A stretch of DNA of 7,949 nt, from contig NZ_JBPESN010000089.1 of the NCBI RefSeq assembly GCF_051710625.1, positions 1-7,949 on the forward strand, written 5' to 3'. Positions 1 to 6,097 of the stretch are shown piece after piece. A model generated the notes under the pieces. The model worked only from the letters and a program-made list of their open reading frames with translations, was not told the origin of the DNA and did not search any database. The stretch is from JBPESN01 sp051710625. GTDB lineage: Bacteria; Pseudomonadota; Gammaproteobacteria; Enterobacterales; Enterobacteriaceae. The stretch's first letter is position 1. Every line of letters begins with the position of its first letter. A program made the position numbers and the translations under genes.

Positions 1-135
1 ACGACTTTTCCAGTATTTGTAACTGCTGCGATGAACCCTGAACACGTGGCAGAGTGTGGCCACAGGATAATGCGCTCTGAGTTTCCCGATTAACGAGAAC
101 TGTTCAGGGAGTCTGACATCAAGAGCGTTGTAGCC
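1..135 (-). CDS. IS3-family orfB (DDE transposase), N-terminal fragment running off the window
   Basis: In the -1 frame relative to orfA, the minus strand reads ...ALDVRLPEQFSLIGKLRAHY and continues to the window edge through ...HVFRVHRSSYKYWKSR. This is the N-terminal region of the IS3-family OrfB. The integrase core with the DDE residues would lie beyond base 1 and is not seen. Synthesis would need a -1 slip at the A_AAA_AAG heptamer in orfA to give the OrfAB transposase. Because orfA upstream carries a stop codon, this copy should yield no fusion product. No independent start codon is evident. Confidence 0.8.
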
Positions 136-392
136 TTTTTTAATATTTCGTTTTCCATTTCAATGCGTTGTACCTTCTTCTTGAGCTCACGTATTTCGAT
201 TTGTTCCGGGGTTATGGGAGAGGCTTTTGGCGTTTTCCCCTGTCGCTCATCACGCAGTTGTTTTACTCATTTCGTCATCGTAGAAAAGCCGACGTCCATG
301 GCTTTTGCTGCTGGCTCGGCGGTGTAATTTTGGTCGACAATTAGTTGAGTGGATTCGCGTTTGAATTCAGGACTAAAATTTCTTCTTTTCAT
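90..392 (-). pseudogene. IS3-family orfA (transposase helix-turn-helix subunit), nonsense-mutated
   Basis: The reading frame starts at ATG (392-390, minus) with MKRRNFSPEFKRES and ends at TAA (92-90), 100 codons in all. That is the usual length of an IS3 OrfA, the N-terminal helix-turn-helix protein that recognises the IS ends. Codon 42 is TGA, where the copy at 7763 has TGG: the frame reads FSTMTK-stop-VKQLRDERQ. The frame stays open downstream of that stop, through a leucine-zipper-like stretch containing EMENEILKK. The lesion is therefore a single G-to-A change, and this copy probably cannot make full OrfA or the OrfAB fusion. It could still move if transposase is supplied in trans. The start codon is shared with the intact copy. 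Confidence 0.88.
135..141 (-). promoter_or_regulatory. Programmed -1 frameshift heptamer A_AAA_AAG of the IS
   Basis: On the minus strand, orfA codons at this point read TTA AAA AAG, so the heptamer A_AAA_AAG is exactly in the canonical phase for a -1 slip. Slipping there leads into the frame that continues as GYNALDVRLPEQ of orfB. IS3-family elements are known to make their OrfAB transposase this way. In this copy the upstream TGA in orfA should stop ribosomes before they reach it. Confidence 0.8.
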
Positions 393-412
393 TGGTGCAC
401 CCGTGTTGTTCT

Positions 413-431
413 GAGGTGAGCATATCACCTC
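413..431 (-). repeat. Hairpin in the IS leader, before orfA
   Basis: GAGGTGA (413-419) and TCACCTC (425-431) form a perfect 7-bp stem with a 5-nt loop. The same hairpin occurs in the second copy at 7723-7741. It lies between the IS tip and the orfA start codon, where it could limit translation of orfA from transcripts entering from outside. That role is an inference from other IS elements. Confidence 0.6.
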
Positions 432-464
432 TGTTCAGGTGGCCAAATTCAGTGTGCCACTACA

Positions 465-1445
465 CTAAGGCGCATTCGCGCCGGCCGTTGCCGTCCCGGC
501 ATCCGCGCGCTGGCGGAAGTGGCCAATCGCGATATTACCCGGCTGTGCGCCAGCGATCTGGGTTTCGCATTGGGACCGCGGCTCAACGCCGCCGGGCGAT
601 TGGACGATATGTCGCTCGGGGTCGCGCTGCTGCTGAGCGAGGATCTGCCGCAGGCGCGCATGTTGGCGGAGGAGCTCGATGCTCTCGATCAAACCCGGCG
701 TGAAATTGAACAGGGAATGGAAGCGCTGGCGCTATGCCAGTCAATGGCGCGCGACGAGCAGGTGATGCCCTTTGGTCTGGCTATCTACCATGAGCAATGG
801 TATCATGGGGGTGGTGGGCATTCTGGCATCGCAGATCAAAGAGCGGGTTCGCCGGCCGCTTATTGCCTTTACGCCCGCGGGTGAGGGCGTACTAAAGGGA
901 TCTGGAAGGTCGGTGGCCGGTTTGCACATGTGCGATCTGCTTGAGCGCCTAAACACCTTGCATCCCGGTATGATACTAAAATTTGGCGACCATGCCATGG
1001 TCGGCCGGCCTGACGCTGGAGCAGGAGCAGTTTGGGCATTTTCGCCAGCGTTTCGCTGCATTAATCGATGAGTGGCTCGATCCCGCGATGCTCGAAGGGG
1101 TAATCTGGATTTGGACGGACGGCGAGCTGGCCGGCCAGGAATTGTCGCTGACCAGCGCCGAGCTGCTGCGTGACGGCGGTCCCTGGGGGCAAAGGTTTCC
1201 GGACCCGCTGTTTGACGGGCGGTTTCGCGTACTCAGTCAGCGTTTAGTGAAAGAGAAACACCTGAAACTGCTGCTTGAACCCGTGGCGGCAAACCCCACG
1301 CTGGATGGTATCGCTTTCAATATCGACCCACGCCTGTGCCGGACAATAGCGTCCATACCGTCGAGTTGGCCTACAGGCTGGAGGTTAAGAGTTTCGCGGT
1401 AACCGCTCCCTGCAGCTTTTGATACAGCATATCTGGCCGCTGTAG
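465..1445 (+). pseudogene. recJ: recJ pseudogene: C-terminal part of single-strand 5'-3' exonuclease RecJ, IS-truncated and frameshifted
   Basis: The fragment begins just after the IS with RIRAGRCRPGIRALAEVANR and covers roughly the last 320 of the 577 residues known for E. coli RecJ. The N-terminal DHH domain with its catalytic aspartates is gone. The rest includes ASDLGFALGPRLNAAGRLDD and the DHHA1 domain. RecJ degrades single-stranded DNA 5'-3' in RecF-pathway recombination and mismatch repair. Lesions: one extra G in the run 807-811; one extra T at 1001; a lost base near 1338 (LWPDN is expected); another near 1390 (EFRGNRSLQ is expected). Also two codons are missing after EQGM near 719, and the DHHA1 GGH motif reads GDH (GAC at 988-990). 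The last frame ends ...LQLLIQHIWPL-stop at 1443-1445. The order recJ-prfB-lysS matches E. coli. Confidence 0.95.
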
Positions 1446-1450
1446 CCCAC

Positions 1451-1484
1451 CGCCGCCGTCGCCATCGGATTGACGACGGCGGCG
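1451..1484 (+). terminator. Strong hairpin between recJ and prfB (possible terminator or attenuator remnant)
   Basis: CGCCGCCGTCG (1451-1461) and CGACGGCGGCG (1474-1484) are perfect reverse complements, giving an 11-bp GC-rich stem with a 12-nt loop. It starts six bases after the recJ stop. No T run follows, so it is not a standard intrinsic terminator. It may be a Rho-related or mRNA-stabilising structure, or an extragenic palindrome. A role in separating recJ from prfB transcription is an inference. Confidence 0.5.
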
Positions 1485-1512
1485 ACCTTCCGCGGCGCGG
1501 ATCCGTTACAAT
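1484..1512 (+). promoter_or_regulatory. Candidate sigma-70 promoter of prfB
   Basis: TACAAT at 1507-1512 matches the -10 consensus at 5 of 6 positions and lies about 45 bp before the prfB start. The segment at the -35 distance (GACCTT, 1484-1489) is a poor match. Since recJ and its upstream promoters are cut off by the IS, prfB and lysS need a promoter here or read-out from the IS region. Weak evidence: the -10 only. Confidence 0.35.
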
Positions 1513-1557
1513 AGCGGGTTAACACGCATTCCTTCTCGTCAATGAGCACATTAATCC

Positions 1558-2656
1558 ATGTTTGAAATTAATCCGGTAAAAAACCGTATTCAGGACCTGT
1601 CGGAAAGGACAGCCGTTCTGAGGGGGTATCTTTGACTACGATCTCAAGAAAGAACGTCTCGAAGAAGTAAACGCCGAGCTGGAACAGCCCGACGTTTGGA
1701 ATGAGCCTGAACGCGCGCAGGCGCTGGGAAAAGAGCGCTCGTCGCTGGAAGCGATTGTTGAAACCATCGATCAGCTTACCCAGGGTTTGGAAGACGTTGC
1801 CGGCCTGTTGGAGCTGGTGGTGGAAGAGGACGACGAAGAGACCTTTCTCGAAACCCAGGCTGAACTGGACGGTCTGGAGGCTAAGTTGAAACAACTGGAA
1901 TTTCGCCGTATGTTCTCCGGCGAATACGACAGCGCCGACTGCTACGTCGATATCCAGGCCGGGTCCGGCGGCACTGAAGCGCAGGACTGGGCCAGCATGC
2001 TGCTCAGAATGTATTTGCGCTGGGCGGAATCGCGCGGTTTTAAAACCGAAATTCTCGAAGAGTCCGAAGGGGAAGTAGCCGGCATCAAATCGGTGACCAT
2101 CAAGGTCATCGGCGACTATGCCTATGGTTGGCTGCGGACCGAAACCGGCGTGCATCGCCTGGTGCGCAAGAGTCCGTTTGACTCCGGCGGCCGGCGGCAC
2201 ACCTCGTTCAGCTCCGCCTTCGTTTACCCGAAAGTGGACGACGATATCGATATCGACATCAACCCGGCGGATCTGCGCATTGATGTTTATCGCGCCGCCG
2301 GCGCCGGCGGCCAGCACGTTAACCGGACCGAATCCGCGGTGCGTATTACCCATTTGCCGACCAATATCGTCACCCAGTGTCAGAACGACCGTTCGCAGCA
2401 TAAAAATAAAGATCAGGCGATGAAACAGCTGAAAGCCAAGCTGTATGAATTCGAGCTGCAGAAAAAGAATGCAGAAAAGCAGGCGCTGGAAGATACCAAG
2501 TCCGATATTGGCTGGGGCAGCCAGATCCGCTCATACGTGCTGGACGATTCCCGCATCAAGGATCTGCGTACCGGCGTGGAAACGCGCAACACCCAGTCAG
2601 TGCTGGATGGCTATCTGGACAAATTTATTGAAGCCAGTCTTAAAGCAGGGCTATGA
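1558..2656 (+). CDS. prfB: Peptide chain release factor 2 (RF2), with programmed +1 frameshift
   Basis: RF2 reads UGA and UAA stop codons in the ribosomal A site and triggers release of the finished protein. Translation starts at ATG 1558 (MFEINPVKNRIQDLSER), meets an in-frame TGA at 1633-1635 after 25 codons, and continues in the +1 frame from GAC 1634 (DYDLKKERLEEVNAELEQ) to TGA 2654-2656. This gives 365 residues, the same as E. coli RF2. The stop-reading SPF tripeptide is at residues 205-207 and the peptidyl-transfer GGQ loop at 250-252, in GAGGQHVNRTESAVR. Residue 246 is alanine, the common state outside E. coli K-12, which has threonine. No lesions are seen. No clear Shine-Dalgarno sequence precedes the ATG. 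lysS starts 10 bp downstream, so the two are probably co-transcribed. Confidence 0.98.
1621..1636 (+). promoter_or_regulatory. prfB: RF2 autoregulatory +1 frameshift site
   Basis: The sequence AGGGGGTATCTTTGAC contains an internal Shine-Dalgarno-like AGGGGG (1621-1626), the slippery codon CTT (1630-1632) and the stop TGA followed by C (1633-1636). It matches the E. coli site as I know it. When RF2 is scarce the slow TGA lets tRNA-Leu slip onto UUU, and full-length RF2 is made. When RF2 is abundant translation ends after 25 residues. The classical feedback loop therefore appears intact. Confidence 0.97.
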
Positions 2657-2665
2657 GGAACCCAT

Positions 2666-4186
2666 ATGTCTGAATCACACTCACAGGATGACGCCCCTCA
2701 GGCGCTGGATATGAATAACGAGCTGCGTTCGCGGCGGGAAAAACTCGGCCAGTTGCGTCAGCAGGGTATTGCTTTTCCTAACGATTTCCGCCGAGATGCC
2801 GTGTCCGAGCAGCTGTATGCCCGCTACGGCGAGAAGAGCAATGAAGAACTGGAAGCGTTGAACATTAAGGTCAGCATTGCCGGCCGCATGATGACCCGCC
2901 GTATTATGGGCAAAGTTTCCTTCGCTACCCTGCAGGACGTGGGCGGGAAAATCCAGCTCTACGTCGCCCGCGACGATTTGCCGGAAGGGCAATACAACGA
3001 GCAGTTCAAAAAATGGGACCTCGGCGACATTCTGGGGGCGCGCGGCAAATTATTTAAAACCCGCACTGGCGAGTTGTCGATCCACTGTAGTGAAATTCGC
3101 CTGCTGACGAAAGCGATGCGTCCGCTGCCGGATAAGTTTCACGGCCTGGCCGATCAGGAAACCCGCTATCGCCAGCGCTATCTTGATTTGATCGCCAACG
3201 ATGAATCACGCCAAACCTTCAAAGCGCGTTCGCGCATTATGGCGGAAATCCGCCGTTTTATGATGGATAACGATTTCATGGAAGTGGAAACGTCGATGAT
3301 GCAAACCATCCCAGGCGGCGCCGCGGCGCGTCCGTTCATCACCCATCATAACGCGCTGGATATCGGTATGTATCTGCGTATCGCGCCGGAGCTGTATTTG
3401 AAACGGCTGGTGGTGGGCGGCTTTGAGCGGGTCTTTGAAATTAACCGCAATTTCCGCAATGAAGGCTTATCGCCGCGCCATAATTCCGAGTTCACCATGA
3501 TGGAACTCTATATGGCCTATGCGGACTACCGCGACCTGATTGTGCTGGTGGAAACGTTGTTCCGCACCCTGACGCAGCGGGTACTCGGCAGCAGCGTGGT
3601 GCACTATGGCGATCAAACCTTCGATTTCGGTAAGCCGTTTACCCAGATGACCATGAAAGAGGCCATCTGCCATTATCGCCCGGAGACCCGGCCGGAAGCG
3701 CTGGACGATATGGCTTCCGCCACTGCTATCGCCGAGTCACTGGGTATTAAGGTTGACAAAAGCTGGGGCCTGGGGCGGCTGCAGACCGAGATTTTTGAAG
3801 AGACGGCGGAAAGCCATCTCATTCAGCCGACCTTCATCACCGCCTACCCGGCGGAAGTCTCGCCGCTGGCGCGCCGCAATGATGATAATCCGTTCTTTAC
3901 CGATCGTTTTGAATTCTTCATCAGCGGGCGCGAAATCGGAAACGGTTTCTCCGAGCTCAACGATGCCGAAGATCAGGCGGCGCGCTTTGCTGAGCAGGCC
4001 CAGGCCAAAGACGCCGGCGACGATGAAGCGATGTTCTATGACGAGGACTATGTCACCGCGTTGGAGCACGGCCTGCCACCGACCGCCGGGTTGGGTATCG
4101 GTATCGATCGCCTGATGATGCTGTTAACCAATAGCCATACCATTCGCGACGTGATTCTGTTCCCGGCGTTGCGCCCGCAAAAATAG
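2666..4186 (+). CDS. lysS: Lysyl-tRNA synthetase, class II (full length, altered motifs 1 and 2)
   Basis: The enzyme charges tRNA-Lys with lysine in the cytoplasm. The 506 residues align over their whole length with E. coli LysS (505). The N-terminal anticodon-binding OB domain includes GRMMTRRIMGKVSFATLQDV, and the class II catalytic domain follows. Motif 2 has FRNEG and motif 3 GLGIGIDR; GNGFSELNDAEDQ of the active site is intact. Oddities: motif 1 reads DFMEVETSMM where E. coli has GFMEVETPMM, so G203 is Asp and the signature proline is Ser210. Motif 2 reads RHNSEFT where NPEFT is expected (Ser274). All three changes are explained by GC-to-AT transitions. The start ATG 2666 has AGGA six bases upstream, overlapping the prfB stop region. 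The frame is open throughout, so I call it a gene, but its activity may be reduced. Confidence 0.97.
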   Translation: MSESHSQDDAPQALDMNNELRSRREKLGQLRQQGIAFPNDFRRDAVSEQLYARYGEKSNEELEALNIKVSIAGRMMTRRIMGKVSFATLQDVGGKIQLYVARDDLPEGQYNEQFKKWDLGDILGARGKLFKTRTGELSIHCSEIRLLTKAMRPLPDKFHGLADQETRYRQRYLDLIANDESRQTFKARSRIMAEIRRFMMDNDFMEVETSMMQTIPGGAAARPFITHHNALDIGMYLRIAPELYLKRLVVGGFERVFEINRNFRNEGLSPRHNSEFTMMELYMAYADYRDLIVLVETLFRTLTQRVLGSSVVHYGDQTFDFGKPFTQMTMKEAICHYRPETRPEALDDMASATAIAESLGIKVDKSWGLGRLQTEIFEETAESHLIQPTFITAYPAEVSPLARRNDDNPFFTDRFEFFISGREIGNGFSELNDAEDQAARFAEQAQAKDAGDDEAMFYDEDYVTALEHGLPPTAGLGIGIDRLMMLLTNSHTIRDVILFPALRPQK

Positions 4187-4193
4187 GCTTTCA

Positions 4194-4220
4194 GGGGCGG
4201 ATGGAAAACGTGTCCGCCCC
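4194..4220 (+). terminator. Hairpin terminator after lysS
   Basis: GGGGCGGA (4194-4201) and TCCGCCCC (4213-4220) form a perfect 8-bp GC-rich stem with an 11-nt loop, starting eight bases after the lysS stop. The tail GTCTGTCATT is only moderately T-rich, so it is a weak intrinsic terminator at best. The position fits the end of a prfB-lysS transcript. Confidence 0.6.
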
Positions 4221-4404
4221 GTCTGTCATTGATGCACCATGGCGGAACATCCCGCCGCATGATGGCGCTCTTTGTCCGTGGGTTCATCATTTAAGTGTGC
4301 TGGTGAGCTTCCTGCCGATGCCCTATGCCTCTTTTCTGTCCGCTACTTCTGCGCATTGCCGGCGCGGCACGCCGTCGCCCCAAGGCATGGCCCTTCATCA
4401 TCGC

Positions 4405-4423
4405 TTGCACATTATTGGTGCGA
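4405..4423 (+). promoter_or_regulatory. NtrC-like binding site 1
   Basis: TTGCACATTATTGGTGCGA contains TGCAC, a 6-bp spacer and GGTGC. This is the dyad and spacing of NtrC (NRI) sites such as the strong glnA site, TGCAC-N6-GGTGCA. Its centre lies about 135 bp upstream of the predicted sigma-54 start, close to the -140 position of the first glnA site. The match was made by eye. Confidence 0.6.
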
Positions 4424-4435
4424 ATACCCCATGGG

Positions 4436-4453
4436 TTGCACTTATTTGGTTCA
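4436..4453 (+). promoter_or_regulatory. NtrC-like binding site 2
   Basis: TTGCACTTATTTGGTTCA has the same TGCAC-N6-GGT layout as site 1, with one mismatch in the right half (GGTTC for GGTGC). It starts exactly 31 bp after site 1, about three helical turns, so both sites would face the same side of the DNA. Its centre is near -104 of the predicted start. The glnA enhancer has a comparable pair. Confidence 0.5.
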
Positions 4454-4521
4454 ATGAGTGTTGGCGGCAGGTCATTGCTCTCAGACATCCCCGTCGCGCG
4501 CGCTTACCGAACGTGGTCGCG

Positions 4522-4538
4522 TTGGCCTGCATCTTGCT
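4522..4538 (+). promoter_or_regulatory. Sigma-54 (RpoN) -24/-12 promoter of the amidohydrolase-ABC operon
   Basis: TTGGCCTGCATCTTGCT fits the sigma-54 consensus (YTGGCACGRNNNTTGCW). The invariant GG (4524-4525) and GC (4536-4537) are separated by exactly 10 bp, and both the TTGGC and TTGCT cores are present. The predicted start is near 4549, 44 bp before the gene start. Two NtrC-like sites lie upstream at enhancer distance. A sigma-70 reading (TTGGCC, 17 bp, TATAAT at 4545-4550) overlaps it and cannot be excluded as an additional promoter. Confidence 0.62.
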
Positions 4539-4592
4539 AGTAATTATAATAATTGCTACTTCATTTATTTTAGAGGTCACCAGGTAATAAAT

Positions 4593-6061
4593 GTGGACGC
4601 CAGCACCCCGGTAGCAACCCCGTCAACCTCACAGCCGGACAGTTACACACTGGAAGAGGTCTGGTCATGCGTCGAGGCCAGCCGCGCGCCATTTTGCGCC
4701 TTAAGCGACAGGATTTGGGCCACGCCAGAGCTCAATTACGACGAAGTGCAATCTTTGGCGCAAATCGCGGCGATACTCCAACAGCAAGGGTTCCGTATCG
4801 AGCGCGGCATCGCCGGTATCTCGACACCTATGGTCGGTAAAGCCGGGCACGGTGGACCGGTCATCGCCATCCTCGGCGAGTATGACGCCCTGCCAGGTCT
4901 CAGCCAGGAGGCAGACGTCGCGGAACCCCGGTCGGTGCAGGCGGGCGGTAACGGTCACGGTTGTGGTCATAATCTGCTGGGCAGCGCGGCGTTACAGGTC
5001 GCCAGCGCGGTGAAAGATTTTCTCGCCGCCCATCATCTGCTGGGATGGGCGCGATTCTATGGTTGTCCGGCGGAAGAGGGCGGCTCCGCCAAAGGTTTTA
5101 TGGTACGCGCGGGAGTGTTCGATGATGTGGATATCGACATCAGTAGGTGTCCCAACGCCTTTAGCGGTGTGATAGAGGCCAACTCCCTGGCCTGTAATGA
5201 AATTAACTACACTTCAGCGGCCGGGCCCGCTCATGCGCCCGCCAGCCCGCACCTGGGCCGCTCAGCGCGCTGGATGCGGTCGAATTGATGAACGTCGGCG
5301 TCAATTACCTGCGCGAGCATATACCCAGTTCGGCGCGGATTCATTATGCAGTAACCGATACCGGCGGCCATTCTCCTAATGTCGTGCAGGTGCGGGCAAC
5401 GGTACGCTATTTGATCCGCGCACGCGAATTGCCGGCGTTGCAGCAGCTGGTTAAGCGGGTCGACAACATCGCCGCCGGCGCGGTGTTGATGAGCGAGACC
5501 ACCGTCAGTAGTCAGGTGCTGAGCGGCGATGCCAATCTTATCGGCAACGGTCCGCTGGAAGCACGCATGCAGGCGCATCTGGCATTACTGGGACCGCCGC
5601 CTTTCGATGACGCGGACCGCGCTTATGCTGCGCGTTTCCAGCAAACCCTCTCCCAGGACGATCTGAAAAGCGCTTATGATCGCTATAGCCTGGCGGTGGA
5701 TTATCAACGTCCGCTGTGCGATTTCGTGTTGCCGCTGCGGCGTCCCTATAGCGACATGGTCGGCTCGCCCGATGTGGGCAGCGTGAGGTGGGTGGTGCCG
5801 ACCGTGCAGGTTTATGGCGCCACCTACGCCATCGGCACGCCGGGGCATTCATGGCAATTGGTTGTGCAGGGCAAGGCCGCCGTGGCCCATAAAGGAATGA
5901 TCCATTCCGCCAAGATTATGGCCAGTACCGCCGTCGATCTGCTGCAGCACCCTGAATTAATTGCGCAGGCGAAGGCAGAACATCGCGCCAGGCTTGCCGG
6001 CGTTGAGTTCATCAACCCGATTCTCGAGGGCGTAACACCGCCGTTTCCCGATAATGAGTGA
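4593..6061 (+). pseudogene. AbgB-like M20 peptidase/amidohydrolase, broken by a 2-bp insertion
   Basis: This would be a cytoplasmic metal-dependent hydrolase cleaving an amide or peptide bond of an acylated or aminobenzoylated amino acid. It resembles E. coli AbgB (p-aminobenzoyl-glutamate hydrolase subunit B, 481 residues) along its length; the repaired product would be about 488. Start is GTG 4593, with AGGT seven bases upstream. Visible motifs are GEYDALPG (about 95-102), the metal ligands in GHGCGHNLLG (Cys124, His126), the catalytic glutamates in PAEEGG (161-162), and GTPGHSWQ and AHKGM near the C-terminus. Lesion: the run GCGCGC at 5265-5270 has two extra bases, so HLGRSA is followed by a wrong frame to a stop at 5286; the correct frame resumes as LDAVELMNVGVNYLRE. 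A probable fifth metal ligand, His of WHPEAF, reads Cys186 (SRCPNAF). The substrate is not certain. Confidence 0.9.
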
Positions 6062-6097
6062 TGCGCTCCACCCGCTGCGGGCTTAACGGATAACAAC

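Larger units (their letters stand above)
1..464 (-). mobile_element. IS3-family insertion sequence, left-end portion (partial)
   Basis: This is the orfA-proximal end of an IS3-family element lying on the minus strand and running out of the window at base 1. Its terminus reads TGTAGTGGCACAC on the minus strand, starting at 464, and has the TG...CA-type tip typical of IS3 elements. About 260 bp match the second copy at 7690-7949 in opposite orientation, with roughly seven substitutions and one indel counted by eye (about 97% identity). It holds orfA and the start of orfB with an A_AAA_AAG slippery site between them. It has removed the 5' part of recJ from this locus. The target duplication cannot be checked because the other end lies outside the window. 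The protein sequences resemble the IS1222/ISEhe3-like branch; the exact IS name is not certain. Confidence 0.93.
4222..4592. other. Non-coding gap holding a regulatory region
   Basis: This stretch has no recognisable gene. Several short open frames cross it on both strands, but none resembles a protein I know and none has a convincing start. The first half (4222-4400) shows nothing I can interpret. The second half holds two NtrC-like sites, a sigma-54-type promoter and the ribosome binding site of the downstream amidohydrolase gene, listed separately. Confidence 0.7.

Noticed and set aside
1568..2401. Long open frame on the minus strand opposite prfB
   Set aside because: Its protein resembles nothing known, it lies wholly antisense to a conserved essential gene, and its length is explained by the codon bias of prfB.
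4522..4550. Sigma-70 promoter TTGGCC-17-TATAAT as the main promoter
   Set aside because: The -10 is perfect, but the -35 is only 4 of 6. The overlapping sigma-54 element with its exact GG-N10-GC and upstream NtrC-like pair explains more of the sequence. Kept as a possible second promoter.
4201..4587. Open frame of 128 codons in the gap before the amidohydrolase
   Set aside because: No recognisable protein family, no good ribosome binding site, and it runs through the NtrC-like sites and the promoter.
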